Of a stretch of 64,000 nucleotides of DNA, positions 44,784 to 57,924 are shown one piece after another. The notes beneath the pieces are model-generated. The model did not search any database. It was not told the DNA's origin and saw only the letters and a program-made list of their open reading frames with translations. Both the position numbers and the translations under genes were made by a program. Origin of the DNA: Morella rubra (Eukaryota; Streptophyta; Magnoliopsida; Fagales; Myricaceae). The stretch covers positions 12,099,187-12,163,186 of the forward strand of contig CM025853.1 in assembly GCA_003952965.2 (NCBI GenBank), given 5' to 3'. Each line of letters opens with the position of its first letter. The stretch's first letter is position 1.

Positions 44784-47700
44784 TGTGATACCCCTAATCT
44801 TTTAAGCTACTTTTAAGACTCTTGTGTTAAGGTTTTTCTTTCAATATCTTTAGTAATTGTGTTCTTTTCCTTAGTATTTGCTTTATTTGTGCATTGTTTA
44901 ATTGCTTATAGGTTCTTTCCTCTATTTAATTTATTTGGTTTCCAAATTCGTGACTTTAGTATTTTAATTTAACCTTTTAATTTAAATTGCATATGTGCTT
45001 TATTTCTTTAATTCTTAACTCCCTGCATTATTTGATTTACTTTCATGTGCTTAAATTTCTTATTTGACTTGAGTTTTGTTCTCTATAATTTTTAGATTTA
45101 TTTAAATAATTTGAATAATTTTGTTCTCTATTTTATCGGTTTCTATGCGTTTAACAAAATTCTTCCATTCTCTTGTTAATATCTTAGTATTCCTATTGCT
45201 TGATTTAAACACGTGATATTTTTCCTAAGTATACTTCATTAGCTCATATTTAACATTTTCTAAGTATTAGATTTGATTTCTTGACACATGATTTATTTCG
45301 GTTCTAATTGCCCTTAAGGATTTCGGTATGCTTTCCCTTTTCATTCTCTTGTTTACATCTAAATTTTTACCTAGTGTCAATCTTGATTATTCTATCACTA
45401 ATCTCGGTTAATTACTTGACTAATTACCTATTTCTTTTCTCTAACATATGCATTGATTAACTTTACAACTTAGCTAATCATTTTGCTAACCTAAGTCTAC
45501 TTTGATGTCATGTGGGTCCCACTCTCTCTCTCCTCCCTAGGTCACACGGCACACACAAGGAAATCTTTGTTTTGTCTTGTTTTCTTTGTCCTTTTCCCTT
45601 GTCCCATGTTCTTGGCCTTAATGCATGAATAGTAAGATTCAAAAATGGACCAACCGGCCATGCTTGCTTGCAATCACATTTGATTTGATTTTGAAGTGAT
45701 TTTAGCTTGTGTAAGTATCCTTAATCATCACCTAGGGAAGGGGAGTGTGCCATTTGGCTCCTCCAGCCCTTGTGCCGCCCAAGCCACCCAATCAAGGGGC
45801 TTGCTTGTGGCAGCCACCCCTTGACCAAATGATGGCAAGGTTGGCTATAAAAGCCAACCCTTGCCATGCATTTCTCACACCAACAGCCGGCCATTTGAGT
45901 TGAGAGAGAGAGGAGTGAGTGCTGAGAGCATTCGGCCAAGAGGGAGAGGAGAAAAAGAAAGAAGAAGAGGAGAAGAAGAAGAAGAGAAGGAAGGTGGAAA
46001 AACTTCCATGCCAAGGTAAGTTGGCAAAGGGGTTTCGGCCAAGGCCTTGACACCCCCTTGCACCACCTCTTTCCTACTTCCTCATCATCATTTCCACTTC
46101 TTCTTAGCCCCTAGTTCAGTGTCATTAACCAATAGATCTTGTGTTAATAGGAGAACATCAAGAGCTACCCGAGATCACCAAGGTAAGGGTTTAGGTTCTT
46201 GTGTTTTGTTGAGGATGGATAACATGTTCTCTTGTATTGATTGATCATATATATTTGTGTGCATAGAACTGTGATTCAATGATGAACATGTTAGGGTTAT
46301 GTTGGATTCAAAGTTTTGCAAAAAGAAAAGTTCATAGGTGCTATGAAGTATATACTAGTCTAGACATCTTGCATGTTAAGGCTTAATGAATATTTCTTAT
46401 AACATGTGTATGAGATTGCTTGCTGAGTTGGTTTGATTTTCAAAAGAGCTCTGGACATGCTTTATGAGCTATGGCAGTGGTGATAAGCCTAAACTTGAAG
46501 CCTTATAGACCACGGGTTGGTCAAGAAAAATGGCTTATGGTGTTGCATGTTGCACTACATGATTTTATGATTCAATGTCATGCATATGTGATATGAAATG
46601 TGGAGCAATAATGAGAATGATGATGGCCAAGAAGCTTTAAAGTATCCCTGATCAAGAAGAAGGCCAAATGGGGCCAAAGAAAGGAGCCATGGGCTCAAGA
46701 AAGAGGTTATGAAGTTGAAAGCATGAAAAAGATGCATTATGCATGTTCCTTGATGATTTGCAAATGATCTTTGTTTGCCTTTAAGTTTCTTGAAGAATCC
46801 ATATGTTATGTGCTCTATGATTTCCTTTATGTTGATAGATTAAATTATTTTAGCCTAAAGTTTCAAAAAGCATAGATCAATCAAAGGCATGAACACCTAT
46901 CTAGGGCATTTAGGCAAACATAGGTGCTGCCCAAATCGACCCTAAGCTACAGGTTGTATTTTTGCATGAAACTTTCCAGATAGTATCCTTATCTAATATT
47001 AGGATCCCTGTAAAAATTTCAGCCCAAAATGATGAAGGAAAAGGTCAAAAATGCCCCTGGAGGTCTCTGAGGGCAGATTCGACATTTTGCCTAATTCGTT
47101 AGGGAAAAAGGGTCCAAAATGAGAAAATGATTACATGGTTGGATAGAGCACGAAAAATTGATGGGGAGCCCAAATTTTAGTTCAAACCAAGTTGAAATAA
47201 GGGCCCAAATCACAAAGCCCGTTTAGGAGCCTAAATGGACTTTAGGCCCAATAACCCTAAAATAGCACCAAGCCAATAACACTTTGGGAATAGGCCCAGC
47301 AGGGTCTAAGGAGGCCCAATAGGCCTTCAATGGGGTTTAATGTCTTAGATCTTACTAGTTATTATCATGGTTGTTTCAATTGTCAATGATTATTCTTTAA
47401 ACCTGTTATGTTTCTTTCAAGTTCATTGCAAATTAGTGTGCATTGTTTGGGTGAATGTTACATGTGTACTTTAATGCTTGGACATGAGATTGCATTCATA
47501 AGAGGAAAAACAAATGTGAGGAACCCCTAAGCCTGCGAGGTGATTCCCCGAATGGTAGTGACGGTACCGGGCACTTAGGAGACGTGCAACCCCCCACAAC
47601 AGGGAGTGGGTGGGCTCCTTTATGAACGCTAAGGCGTAATGTTAAGGGTCCTGGTGCTGGAGGCACGGGACAGTCCCATAGAAGGGGAGGGGACGCACAA

Positions 47701-48881
47701 CCCGACTCTGGGGGTGAACAGAGCAGACATCGGGAACTCCTCAGGAACCTATGATGGTGTGATGCATTGCATATTTTAATTCATCCAAGTTCATACTTAT
47801 TATGCTTGAAGTTAGTTTTACACCATGTTTAAGTGAATTATATGCACAGTATTTGTTTGATCATGTTTCCCCACCCCCACCTTACTGAGTCAATAGGACT
47901 CACCCTTTTTCTCTTATGTTGTTTTTGCAATGTTTGGCGAATTGGGTATTGAAGAATGAAGCTATTCGAGGACGAGTTAACCTACGATTTTTACCCTTAT
48001 ATCCTGGTACTCAAGATCCGAACGTGGGTTTCGGATTCCTTGGAGTATCAGTGGAGCATGAGGCCCACTGGTTCTTTAGGGAGCCCTCACCCCCATCCCC
48101 TGTACCCCCACCATCCCCTGTACCCCCACTACCCCACTATCCCCGTTACCCCGATTTGAGGACTTTGGTTTACCAGATGTACCGCCCGAGTGGCTAAGGT
48201 TCGATTACGTTCCCCCGGCCCCGCCAACGGAAATAGTAGTACCACTCCGGGTCCGAGATTATTGATCTTACATCGGACTCAGACGAGGAGGATTAGTACC
48301 CCTCTTAGGCCTGTTAGAGTGTTTCGGGTATCTGTTTCCTTGTAATCAGTTTTCAAATTGTACGAAGCTCCCGAATTTTTGTAATGTAGCCTTTTATGTA
48401 GTCCCGGGAGGACGACCTGAACTTTCTTTGTATCAAGATGTCCTTGTTATTTCAGGTTTTCAATCTCCTTCGTGTCTCTTTCCTCATCCTTTATTTCAAG
48501 GTTTTTATCTCTACTCAAAAGCCTAATCTAACACTTTCAATCTAATTCGTTAATGAGATTTTTCTAAGTGCATATTATTACGATGCGATACTTTATATGA
48601 TTTTGCCATATTTCTTTTAGTCGTTAACCAATTAAGGTTTTCCAAGTGCAAATATAACAATTTATTACTTTGTGAGATTTTACTTCTTTCGTTCAAGTTT
48701 CTAAACTGATTTACAACCTTCTTCTATTTACCATAACAGTTTTAAAACAAGTCTTCTGCTAAGTAAATTTGAGGGCATTTAAGCGATTCTAAGAGTTTTT
48801 ATCGTGCGGTAATCCCCGAATTTTGTGCATGCTATTACTATACGCGAGCCGAGAGGGTAAGTACTAGCACGGGGCGTAACA
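44784..48881 (+). mobile_element. solo LTR S5 (Ty3/gypsy type), 4098 bp, perfect 5-bp target duplication
   Basis: It starts TGTGATACCCCTAATC and ends CGGGGCGTAACA. AAAAT lies on both sides (44779-44783 and 48882-48886). No gag or pol text was found between, so the whole 4.1 kb reads as one LTR. It is unusually long, though very long LTRs are known in some plant Ty3 lineages. The Pro-rich frame at 47916-48197 (PSPPSPVPPPSP) lies inside and is probably not a gene. A GA-rich tract near 45950-46000 resembles the one in S2. Confidence 0.85.
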
Positions 48882-48886
48882 AAAAT

Positions 48887-50008
48887 AATCTCTTTTAACA
48901 CTTACATTAAATCTATTAAAAAAAAACTTTTTTTTAAACCTGGTCAAACTAGGTTGACCTGTTGACCCACCAGTTCTGGTCCAACCCAATCGATGGTGGA
49001 TATCGGTCTGGGTCTGGGTCTTGGTCCAGTTCTAACCCGGACCATATCAAGTGGTCCAGGTCAAACCCATATCTGGGTTGGGCAACAAGCCCGAGTCTAA
49101 ACAATCGCCCTAGCCCGTATGGGCTGCCATGGCCTGGATCTTATCTGGCCATGGGCTGGCTCAACAGGGCCCAACTATTGGGCTGGGTCGTTGGGCCTTA
49201 GGCCGAGTAGGGCAACTGTTTCCCTACCAGAGGCCTAAATGCGCGACCTAGGGCATTTCATGCCCTGGGCGCTGTTTGGCCCCAAGGCCAACAGGGGAGC
49301 GCCCAGCGACATGGCCAGCAACCATGCCACCCTTAGGCCGGTGAGATACCAGCCAACACTTGGCTGGCCACCCCATAGCCTAAGGTGGCCGCGGGAGGCG
49401 GTGGGGAGTCCTAAAAGTCCTCAACCCCAAAACCCACATATCCCTTTTGGGATACATCATGGCAACGGCAACCGCTGGCCGCCAGGCCACGTGTTGCCAT
49501 TGATGTGCCCGCCTAGGACTACCAGCCGTGGTCCTCAGCCAGCTGAGCCACCACTGACGGCTGGTGGTGGCCGATTTGGAGAGCAAAAAAAAATGGCTTT
49601 CACTCCTTGCAATTTAAGCCATCAAGAACAAAAAAATTTCAACAAAAAATTACAACATTAAAACAACCCGAATACGTTTCTTTCTCAAAGAAATCATAGA
49701 AGGGAGAACAACATCTATTGCTAGATTTAACAAATCCCCAAAAGAAAACCCACGGGCATGGGTTTTTCGCACAAAACTCTTTCCCTTTTCAAAGACCAAA
49801 ACCCACGAACAAAAGAATTTTTTTTTTTTTTTTAGTTTTGCCAGATTGTCTTTTTCTCAATTGTGGATCCCACATGCACTTTTCAACAAAAGAAATCATA
49901 CACATTTTTCAACGAATCATGAAGAACACGATCGTGTATGCTCATGAGCAAGAGAGAGAAACACTAACCTTGAGCTATGAGATTTCACAGACCTGAGCTC
50001 TGATACCG
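48887..50008 (-). other. leader of copia Z, part 2, with a GC-rich block
   Basis: The stretch 48950-49590 is strikingly GC-rich for this window and made of short, partly inverted words (GGCCCAAC, TTGGGCC, CATGGGCTGG). Chance frames run through it on both strands. It ends at the primer-binding site 49995-50007, which on the minus strand reads GGTATCAGAGCTC, the initiator tRNA-Met type. Confidence 0.5.
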
Positions 50009-51274
50009 CTATTAGAGTGCGAGAATGCAACAAAAAGGATTTTTGAATCAAAAGTAGCCCAAGCATTCTGCCTCCTTCAGATCCCCTCACACAGTTTTTG
50101 AGAGAGATTTTTTCTAGAGAGAGAGAGTCTCAAATTAAAAAAAAATGAATTTCTTTACTCTCAAATGAATTTTTGAGCTATTTATAATGGCTTGCCCAGA
50201 ACTCAACTGTGCTTATGCGTGGATCTTTAGGGACCTCAAATCTCGACCGTAGGATCGTCATGAAAAACTCTTTTTCATTAAACCCCCTTATATTCTGTAA
50301 TCCGAATTTATGAGTTTCTACAAATTGTGATCATGTCATTAACATATCACAATTGACCCCCGAGATAATGAGATTATTTTTGTGAAATCCCTTTTGCTAA
50401 CAATTATATGCTTATTTATCCTTCCACCATACTATATTTCACATGAGCTAATAGGACCGGAATAATATCACTGATAAAGTCCCTAGCTCATATAATTCTT
50501 AATTCTCAGTCTGTACCTAGTTGGACTCCCAAAAATTTCCAAAAATAATTTTTGCAAATAATTACTTAATATATTATATAAGTAAAAACCGTGAAAATAT
50601 TTTTTCACAAAATCTCACTGCGCAGTTTTTTATTTGAGTCCAAACAATATACAGACATAATGAATATACTGCCTCATTAAGAGACTGGTGGATTCCATAT
50701 TGAGCAATTATACAAATTCACTTACTATGCACAAGGCTCAACATTATCTGAATATTTGATCTGCGAAGACCATCACCAAACGACTCAGTCAAAGCACAAG
50801 CACACAACAAGCAAACCTGCATAACTCTCTTAGGTCTAAGGACAACATAAGCTAATTGTGCTGAATATCATTCTCTACATCAGTGATCGTTTCCAGAAGG
50901 TATTCATATTTGATCCAGTTCAGTGCATGTACTCTTACATTGCACCCACTCGTCTGCTTAAGGTCACCACCTCAATGACGGAGTCCATCATTCTATCTTA
51001 TAGAGGCACAACGAGTGTATACCTATTTGTACATTTTCATGTATCTTGGTCTAGAACAAAGTGAGTCAATAAGGATCTGAAAAGTCATACTCTCCGCCTC
51101 CGATTCATTAATCATTGGCCTGATTTTTCTACAATGTTGCTCAACAATATGACATCTTATGTAGTTGCATGTACCCAAAATAATATACAAGTGATCAATC
51201 AAAAACAATGATTATAACAATAATTATTTCATAATTATTCAAAATGTTTGGCTTTTGAGGGCATACATCTAACA
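50009..51274 (-). repeat. 5' LTR of copia Z, about 1.27 kb
   Basis: On the minus strand it starts TGTTAGATGTATGCCCTCAA at 51274 and ends just before GGTATCAGAGC. The exact 3' end is uncertain by about 10 bp because no CA sits right at the primer site. A truncated relative lies at 9640-10330. Confidence 0.8.
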
Positions 51275-52772
51275 ATACCTTATTCTCAAAATAAAACAAA
51301 ACAAATAAAATTTACCTGGTACCAGAAAGCAACAAGATTCGGCTAGTTTGGGTCGATGAAGCATCTCGATCGATATTTGATTTAACTAGCTTGGTTGTGA
51401 AGCCGCTTAGGAAACATGTAAGGAAGGTCAAATATCAAATGAAAGTTAGTATATATGTCAAGAAAAAAAAGAGCAAATGAAAGGTTGTTTCTTTTGGACG
51501 ACGAGAGTATCCGGCACTTCGCCCCAACTAATCCTCCGCATTTGTGCAACCTCCTCTTCCCACGCAAACTGCGTAATTATCGGCGCAGAGTCTCTGGACT
51601 CGCTCCAAAAGATTGGTAGCAAGTTAACAATTTCGAGCTTGAGATCTTAAACGAATAAGGCTCGCAAAGCCACCAGAATGCCGAATCCAAGATGGGAGGG
51701 CATTTTGAACTCCAAACTGAATGGTCAACCAGTAGGCCACCCCAAGGGACATGAGGCCATTTATTCACTTGCAAAGTAATTTGATATGTTCAATTAGAGA
51801 ACCGAAGTGAACCGAAAGCTTCTCTTGTTAATCATCTTCTCCTCTTTCACATTAATCTTTCATGCAAAGGAAATTGTATGGTAATCAAGAATGTTGGATT
51901 GATGCAAATCAGAACAAAAGAATATGGCGACGCGGTTACCCTGAAAATTATGTGTCACAGCAGTGTTCCTTATAGACCACGTGCAGAGGCCAATACATAA
52001 CAGCAATAATTAAAAAATGGGATTTTATGATGCAACGCAGCCACGCCTAGTTCTATCTTGTGTTTCAGAGCTCGGCTTTCTCAATGATCCAATAGAGAAA
52101 GGAGGCTGTGGCCCGTGAACATGAATCGAAGCCCTGTGGTTTGTATTCTGAGATAGAATTGAAGTCATAAATGTATTTATCAATCTGCAACAACAGAATA
52201 CTCGTTGAGGCCACAATTCCCACCCTCTCCCCTGCTAAAAATTCATGCAAGTATTAAGATTTGATCCCAGAACTACGAGCAGCGATGATATTTGAGCAGA
52301 TTTGAAGAAAAGGCCTGGCACTACGTTTAAGCTCATGTACTCCATTACAAATTATAACAAAATCATACTGTTAAATTGCCTTCAGGGAAACCAAATATAT
52401 TGATTGCCAACTCTGTATGCTTCTAACAAGAATGTACGGTTCTAAGAACATGAGGGAGTTTTGAGTAGATCACTGACAAATGTACCTCTACTATCCAATA
52501 AATCAAAGGGAAGATCAGCACCTCAATACATTGCAGGAGATATAATATATAGCTATGACAGAAAACAGAAGTAAAAATTAAATCAATTGACAGCTGCCAA
52601 AACTACTCCAAACAGTAACACGTATAACATTGACAAAGAAGGCTATTGATTTTGTTGTTTTGAGATAATTTTGTTGCCATATATCATGTAGAAGACAAGT
52701 AGACGATGACTGAATTACTAAGGCAATCTGCTGACGTGCATCACACTACAATCAGTTCATTCCGATATTGTC
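51275..52772. other. no certain gene; 3' flank of the kinase gene
   Basis: Unexplained sequence. A less AT-rich part at 51480-51780 is open in more than one frame on both strands (minus: KWPHVPWGGLLVDHSVW; plus: RHFAPTNPPHLCNLLFPRK) but matches nothing I know. About 52240-52772 probably holds the 3' UTR of the kinase. Confidence 0.4.
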
Positions 52773-55700
52773 TCAATTGGAGAACTTCGAAATCAACTTG
52801 TCGACATGGATTATGATATCATCTATGCAAGGGCGGACTGCAGCCTGGGGCTGAAGCATCCACGTCACAAACTGGTGAAGAGCGTCTGGATACTGAGGCT
52901 TAGGTCCAGCTGGCCACTTTACCTGCGCATTTATAATGGCCAACTGCAGGCTTCCTCCAGATTCTCCAAGTGCATATTCGAATGGAGATACCCCGTACCT
53001 GAAATAATCAACCACCAGTTATGGGCAAATGCTGGAAAAAACCTCGAATAGAAAAATAAAGTTTCCAAATGCTGCATAAAAGTGTATAGCTTCACTATTG
53101 TTCAATAACATCAGACATTCATCATATGCTTTTATCTGCATGTGCGCTTGCAAGAACGCTTGTACATCTAGCAAGCATCTTACTTATGCTGTGTTCCAAA
53201 ACAGGCAGAAACCGGCAGTCACAGCTGCCAGATATCTTCAAGCAAGTATAGTTATGTGTTTTATTACACACTGGACATGAGCACACATGCAAGTGCTCAA
53301 TTAAATACATACAAGTGCAACCATGTAGGCAGAAAAAAGGAATGGCGCTACTGTCTTTCAAAGTGAATGATGCCACTGTTAGCCATTATTAGGATCATAT
53401 ATCTAGCATCCAGTGCATTGAAGTAATAAGTACCCTTTGAAAGAGCATCCAGTATTTTCTAATTTGACGGGTCTAAGGCAAAATATGTGATAAAGGACAG
53501 AGTGGGGAACAATGTCGAATCCGTGGAAGTGGTAGGGTTTAGACTAGGAAAATTTATGATCTTGGGGCTGGTCATGGTGAGGGCAAGGATTTACATTTTG
53601 TCAATACAATTGGTGTTGGAGAAGTTTTGAATTGTGGTGATCGAAACAGTAGATTAAAGGTTGTACAAATTCTGGGCTGGAGCAAAATTTGGCTTCTTAT
53701 GGCTGGCTCAAAGGATTATTCAGTGAATAACAGGTAGGAAGGAACACAAATTAAGTGTCCTTTCTCGTGCTACTAGTATTAGAACTCTTAAAGTCACTAA
53801 AAAACTAAACGCATAAGAAACACAAACAAAGCCTATTTTTGACTTGAAGAAAATGAACCCACGACATTTTGGACCTTCTAGCAAATTCTAACTCAAATCA
53901 ATTACCGAAAGACCCACAATCTGCAGGAGTCGCAAAAAGTTGCTGATATGCTACTTCATTACAGACCTTAACTTGTAAAATGCCGAATAACACTGATACA
54001 AGACCTAGATGGTTATCGCAGACCTTTGAAACCATACCACTCTTGGATCAGTGTATAAACCATTCTAAGCAGTCAAAAGTAAAAACCACTCCAAAGCCAG
54101 TAACTTCACTCTTCTCCCATGGCTTCATCAATGTCAGGTCTATTTATTGGTCAAGCCAGACTTGACGAGTGTAGGTATATTATCACAAAAGATTTGCATT
54201 CAAAAGGTTCAGCCATTGAGCTCCTAAATTGCTTGAATAGATATAGATGCTGTATACAGGAGCCCATAATTATATTCAAACACATAGTTCCTCAAAAAGC
54301 TAATTAAAAATCAGAAATATATGGTAATGGCAGTAAAAGAGCAGGAATGATCCTCACATGATTGCATACAAGGTGCATCCTAAAGACCAAATATCAGTTC
54401 TCTCATCAATGTCAGCATGGCTTGGGCAATCCCACAACTCAGGAGCTCGAAAAGGAGCAGAACAATGCTCAGACGCCCATTCCTACACAAGAAGCCACAA
54501 AATCAGTATCAGCGTAGCAGAGGATCCACTGGGTTGATTGAAATGAAAACCATGCTCCTTTATAATGGTAAATCTTAATGATAACAAAGAAGGAAGACAT
54601 AAAAGACTGCCATTGTCACAGCAAGAAAACACAATATGCATTAAATTATTGTCATTGGTATGGGAGTGGAGGGATAGACCTACAGCATATGATGTTTCTC
54701 CTAAATGATAATATATGCGCTATTGAGCACACGCATGTCCAAGTTTTCCATATATGAACCATATTAGAAATTTACAAATGGTCTTCTTCGACAGCCAAAG
54801 TTATAACATCACCATAATTGATACTAAGAAAGAAGTTGCAACTGATAAAACAGGCACCTGCAACTGTAGCGCCTCTGAGCGAGAGCGAATTTGCTTCCTG
54901 GCAGGTCTAGCACTCCCAAAGTCCATTAATATGGCAAGAGGAGGTTGTCCTTTTCTATGAGTTATAAGAACATTACCAGGTTTGATGTCATTATGTGCAT
55001 ATGGGGGATCAAAACTATGCATATGCTTGAGCCCTGCACAAAGCTGTGAAATTAAAATTCTCAGTTAAAACAGCAATATCCAATAGAACATATAAGATCA
55101 ATATATCTAAAAATACAACCAATGTGAACTTAAGAGAGAAAAAATAAACTTCATTAGCCCTTCAGATAGGATCTAGAACCCTAGAAGTAAATGCATCTAC
55201 CTTGAGGATAATAACAACCAACTGTGACTCTCAGATAGCAACTAACCAATCTATTTCAATGATTGCCGGCTTGGTGTTAAGAATTGATGACAGAGAGAAT
55301 AATAATTTTGATACTAAAAAGCCACCTTAGGCAGTATCATGTCATGTAACAAAGCAAATAACAACAGATCCTGTTATTCCAGTGGTTCAGCTACACCTTT
55401 CTCTGATTTTGAGACAGATTCTTTATTCCTCTTCTCAAAACAAATGTTCCATGGAAAACAAACTATCCTAAGCTGCGGAAATTGATTTGCAGGAGGATCA
55501 GAACCCAAATAAATAGAAAACAAAAAAGATGGTCTCTGCACCTGTTGAAAAATATGAAGAACATCTGTCGTTGATAAAGCCTCCTTTTTAGCCTTCATAG
55601 CTTGGGCATTGTCCAGTAAAGTTCCATCCAAATGAACTGGAAATAGCAAGTAAGCTTCATGGTTCCTAGATGCTTCTTTTGTAGCCTGTCATGAAATATA

Positions 55701-57924
55701 AGTTCAGCTAAATACTATGCAGAGAATTACCTTTAAACAGAAATGGAAGTGCCTTCTGAAGAATATATAGAAACCGCTTCCCAAACTACTGAAGCATACC
55801 AATCAATTAAAAGTTAGAATAGATCTTGTTTTACATTTGAATCACATAATAATCCAGCAGGGATCATAATGATCGTAAGTGTGCCAAACAACCTGCTACC
55901 GGACAAATAATGGTACAGCCCAAAATCTAGTTAACCGTTTGAAGCTTAAAAAACTTGTCCCAGAACACTATGCAATTATCCATGACATTGGGGTAAAAAA
56001 TCCTATGAGTATGCAACTACAGCACTAATTACTGCAAAAGTCATTCCAATGTTTCCTTAAATTCGCAAAAAAAAAAATATGTTTCAACTACTAGCAGGTC
56101 AGGACAAATGTCAAACCCAGACCTCTAGTTTTGCACCATTAATTTCTTACTAAAACCTTCTAAGCAGAGCAACAGTCATATCCCATTTTAGTTTATTGGT
56201 AAAAAAAATTATTTGAGACCCAAGATAAGAATACTTTTTTTTGATAAGTTACCCAAGATAAGAATACTAATAGACTATTATGAAAAACACTCCGAGTAAT
56301 TACCTTAACAGAAATGATAGCATGATCAAGAAGGGGAAGCAAATTCGGATGACTGAACAGAGATGAAATGCGGATCTCTTCCCTAACCAACTCCAACTGT
56401 TCAGTATTCTGAATGAGAACTTTTTTCATGGCATAAGTGCCATCATCTGCACCCAAAGTTAAAAAAGAAATGAAAAACCAAATTCAAATCCTCTAGAACG
56501 CAAAACGAAACAAAAAACAAGACTCAATTTTCTTTTTCATCAACTGACTGCAAAGACAAAAGGAAAAACAAGTGCAAAACACGCACAAATACATGAAAAA
56601 ACCACATTATGGTGGTACCCCATCCAAACTTGAGAAGGAGTCGCCCATTTTCACCTGTTTAACAAATTTAAGATATTCAGAAGATTTAGAGTTTTTCTAC
56701 AACAGATACCAAAGTGAAAAGCCATCCCTTGAATATCATTTTACAAATGAAATAAAAACTAACTCCTTAGACTCCACCCGTTCAAACCAAGTCAGAAATT
56801 ATTCATCTTATGGGTTTACTCGAATGGTTTTTACATATAAGCAATCACACAAAAATACTCGGTATTAGATATTGATGGGATGGCGTTAATTCATAGTTTA
56901 TGCCATATATGAACATATGCAGAGAGAGAGACATACATAAATTCAAACAAATCTACATCTGTATCATAGAATTTGTCATAAAAGACTAGCTCCGAGCCAC
57001 TAAAATGAGGAAAGAAAGGAAATTTTCTTGACATTCTGAAATTATTACTAGAAATCTCCGACGCATAGCCACAACCCATCCCATAATTAGAACATTGACA
57101 AGGGAGAAAAAGTTCTTTCTTTCCCTAAAAATCAATGGATTCAAAACATAACACCCAGAAATGATTAGGTTTATTTTCATTCGAATATCAAGACCTGAAA
57201 ACGTTCAGAAAGAAGAGAAGATAGCCAAATCTACGAAATAACCACACAATTCTCAGAGCACAAATATCAAAAACAAAACATTAGTAACAAAAATTAACTT
57301 ACCACACATCACATTCCAAGCTTCTTAGATTATGTAAAAGCACATACTCGTAGCATAAAACCCCACAAACCGATCCATGGAAAAAAGCGAAAGCATAAAA
57401 ATAAAAAAGACTCTGAAGAAGAGAACAACGACGACAAAAGCCAAAACATTACAAAAGTAAGAATGCAAGGCTTTCACAATCTAAGATCCAGGACCATAAG
57501 AAATGTCATTGTTCCAACCGAAATCTCAATGACACGAAATCATAATTCCCTAATGCCACCAATTCAAAATTGGAATTCACTAAAATTTTCTCAATCACTC
57601 ACGAGCTCAGACACTAAAAAATAGTCAATTCAGATTCCTAACACGACGAACCAGATCGCAATGTCTCGAAAAAAATTGAAACACGGTGATGAAGAGCGGG
57701 ATCGAACCAGAGAGATGAGAGGGGTCCTTGACTTTCTTCTCCAAGCCGCCACCACCACCACTGGAAGCAGAGTCGGTGAGCACCTCCTTGACCAGGAAAA
57801 CGAAGGCGAAGCCGCCCTCCCCGAGCTGCCTCACGATCTTGAACCGGTTCTCATTGATCCAAACGTCACCTCCGCCGTTTACTGCGTCGTAGAGCGCATT
57901 CAACCCAGAGAATGAGCAGCCCAT
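52773..57924 (-). CDS. STK16/NAK-family serine/threonine protein kinase, six exons
   Basis: Exons on the minus strand are 57924-57708, 56446-56304, 55685-55542, 55043-54858, 54482-54358 and 52998-52773, giving 346 aa; all introns are GT-AG and the phases agree. MGCSF at the start is a site for N-myristoylation with a neighbouring Cys for palmitoylation, so the kinase is likely held on membranes, as human STK16 is at the Golgi. The glycine loop is QLGEGGFAFVF, the ATP lysine is in YAMKKVL, and the helix C Glu is in LVREEIR. The catalytic loop reads AHNDIKPGNV (HND where most kinases have HRD), DFG is in LMDFGSARP, and APE is in FRAPELWD. It ends IDDIIIHVDKLISKFSN. Exon 1 has a Gly-rich insert (SSGGGGG). 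Length and motifs fit plant STK16 homologues. No defect is seen; substrates are unknown. Confidence 0.93.

Larger units (their letters stand above)
36855..51274 (-). mobile_element. copia element Z, broken up by four solo LTRs
   Basis: On the minus strand: 5' LTR (51274-50009), primer-binding site, leader, gag, zinc knuckle, protease, integrase. Reverse transcriptase, RNase H and the matching 3' LTR are missing: coding text ends near 36908 and another LTR's purine tract follows. Four solo LTRs (S2-S5) make up about 9.0 kb of the 14.4 kb span. All reading frames are interrupted. Confidence 0.75.

Noticed and set aside
47916..48197. Pro-rich frame with PSPPSPVPPPSP
   Set aside because: It lies inside solo LTR S5 and comes from a short CCCCCAC-type repeat; no start context or homologue is known to me.
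49239..49661. 140-codon plus-strand frame in the GC-rich block
   Set aside because: GC-rich sequence favours chance open frames, several overlap on both strands, and it is antisense to the element leader.
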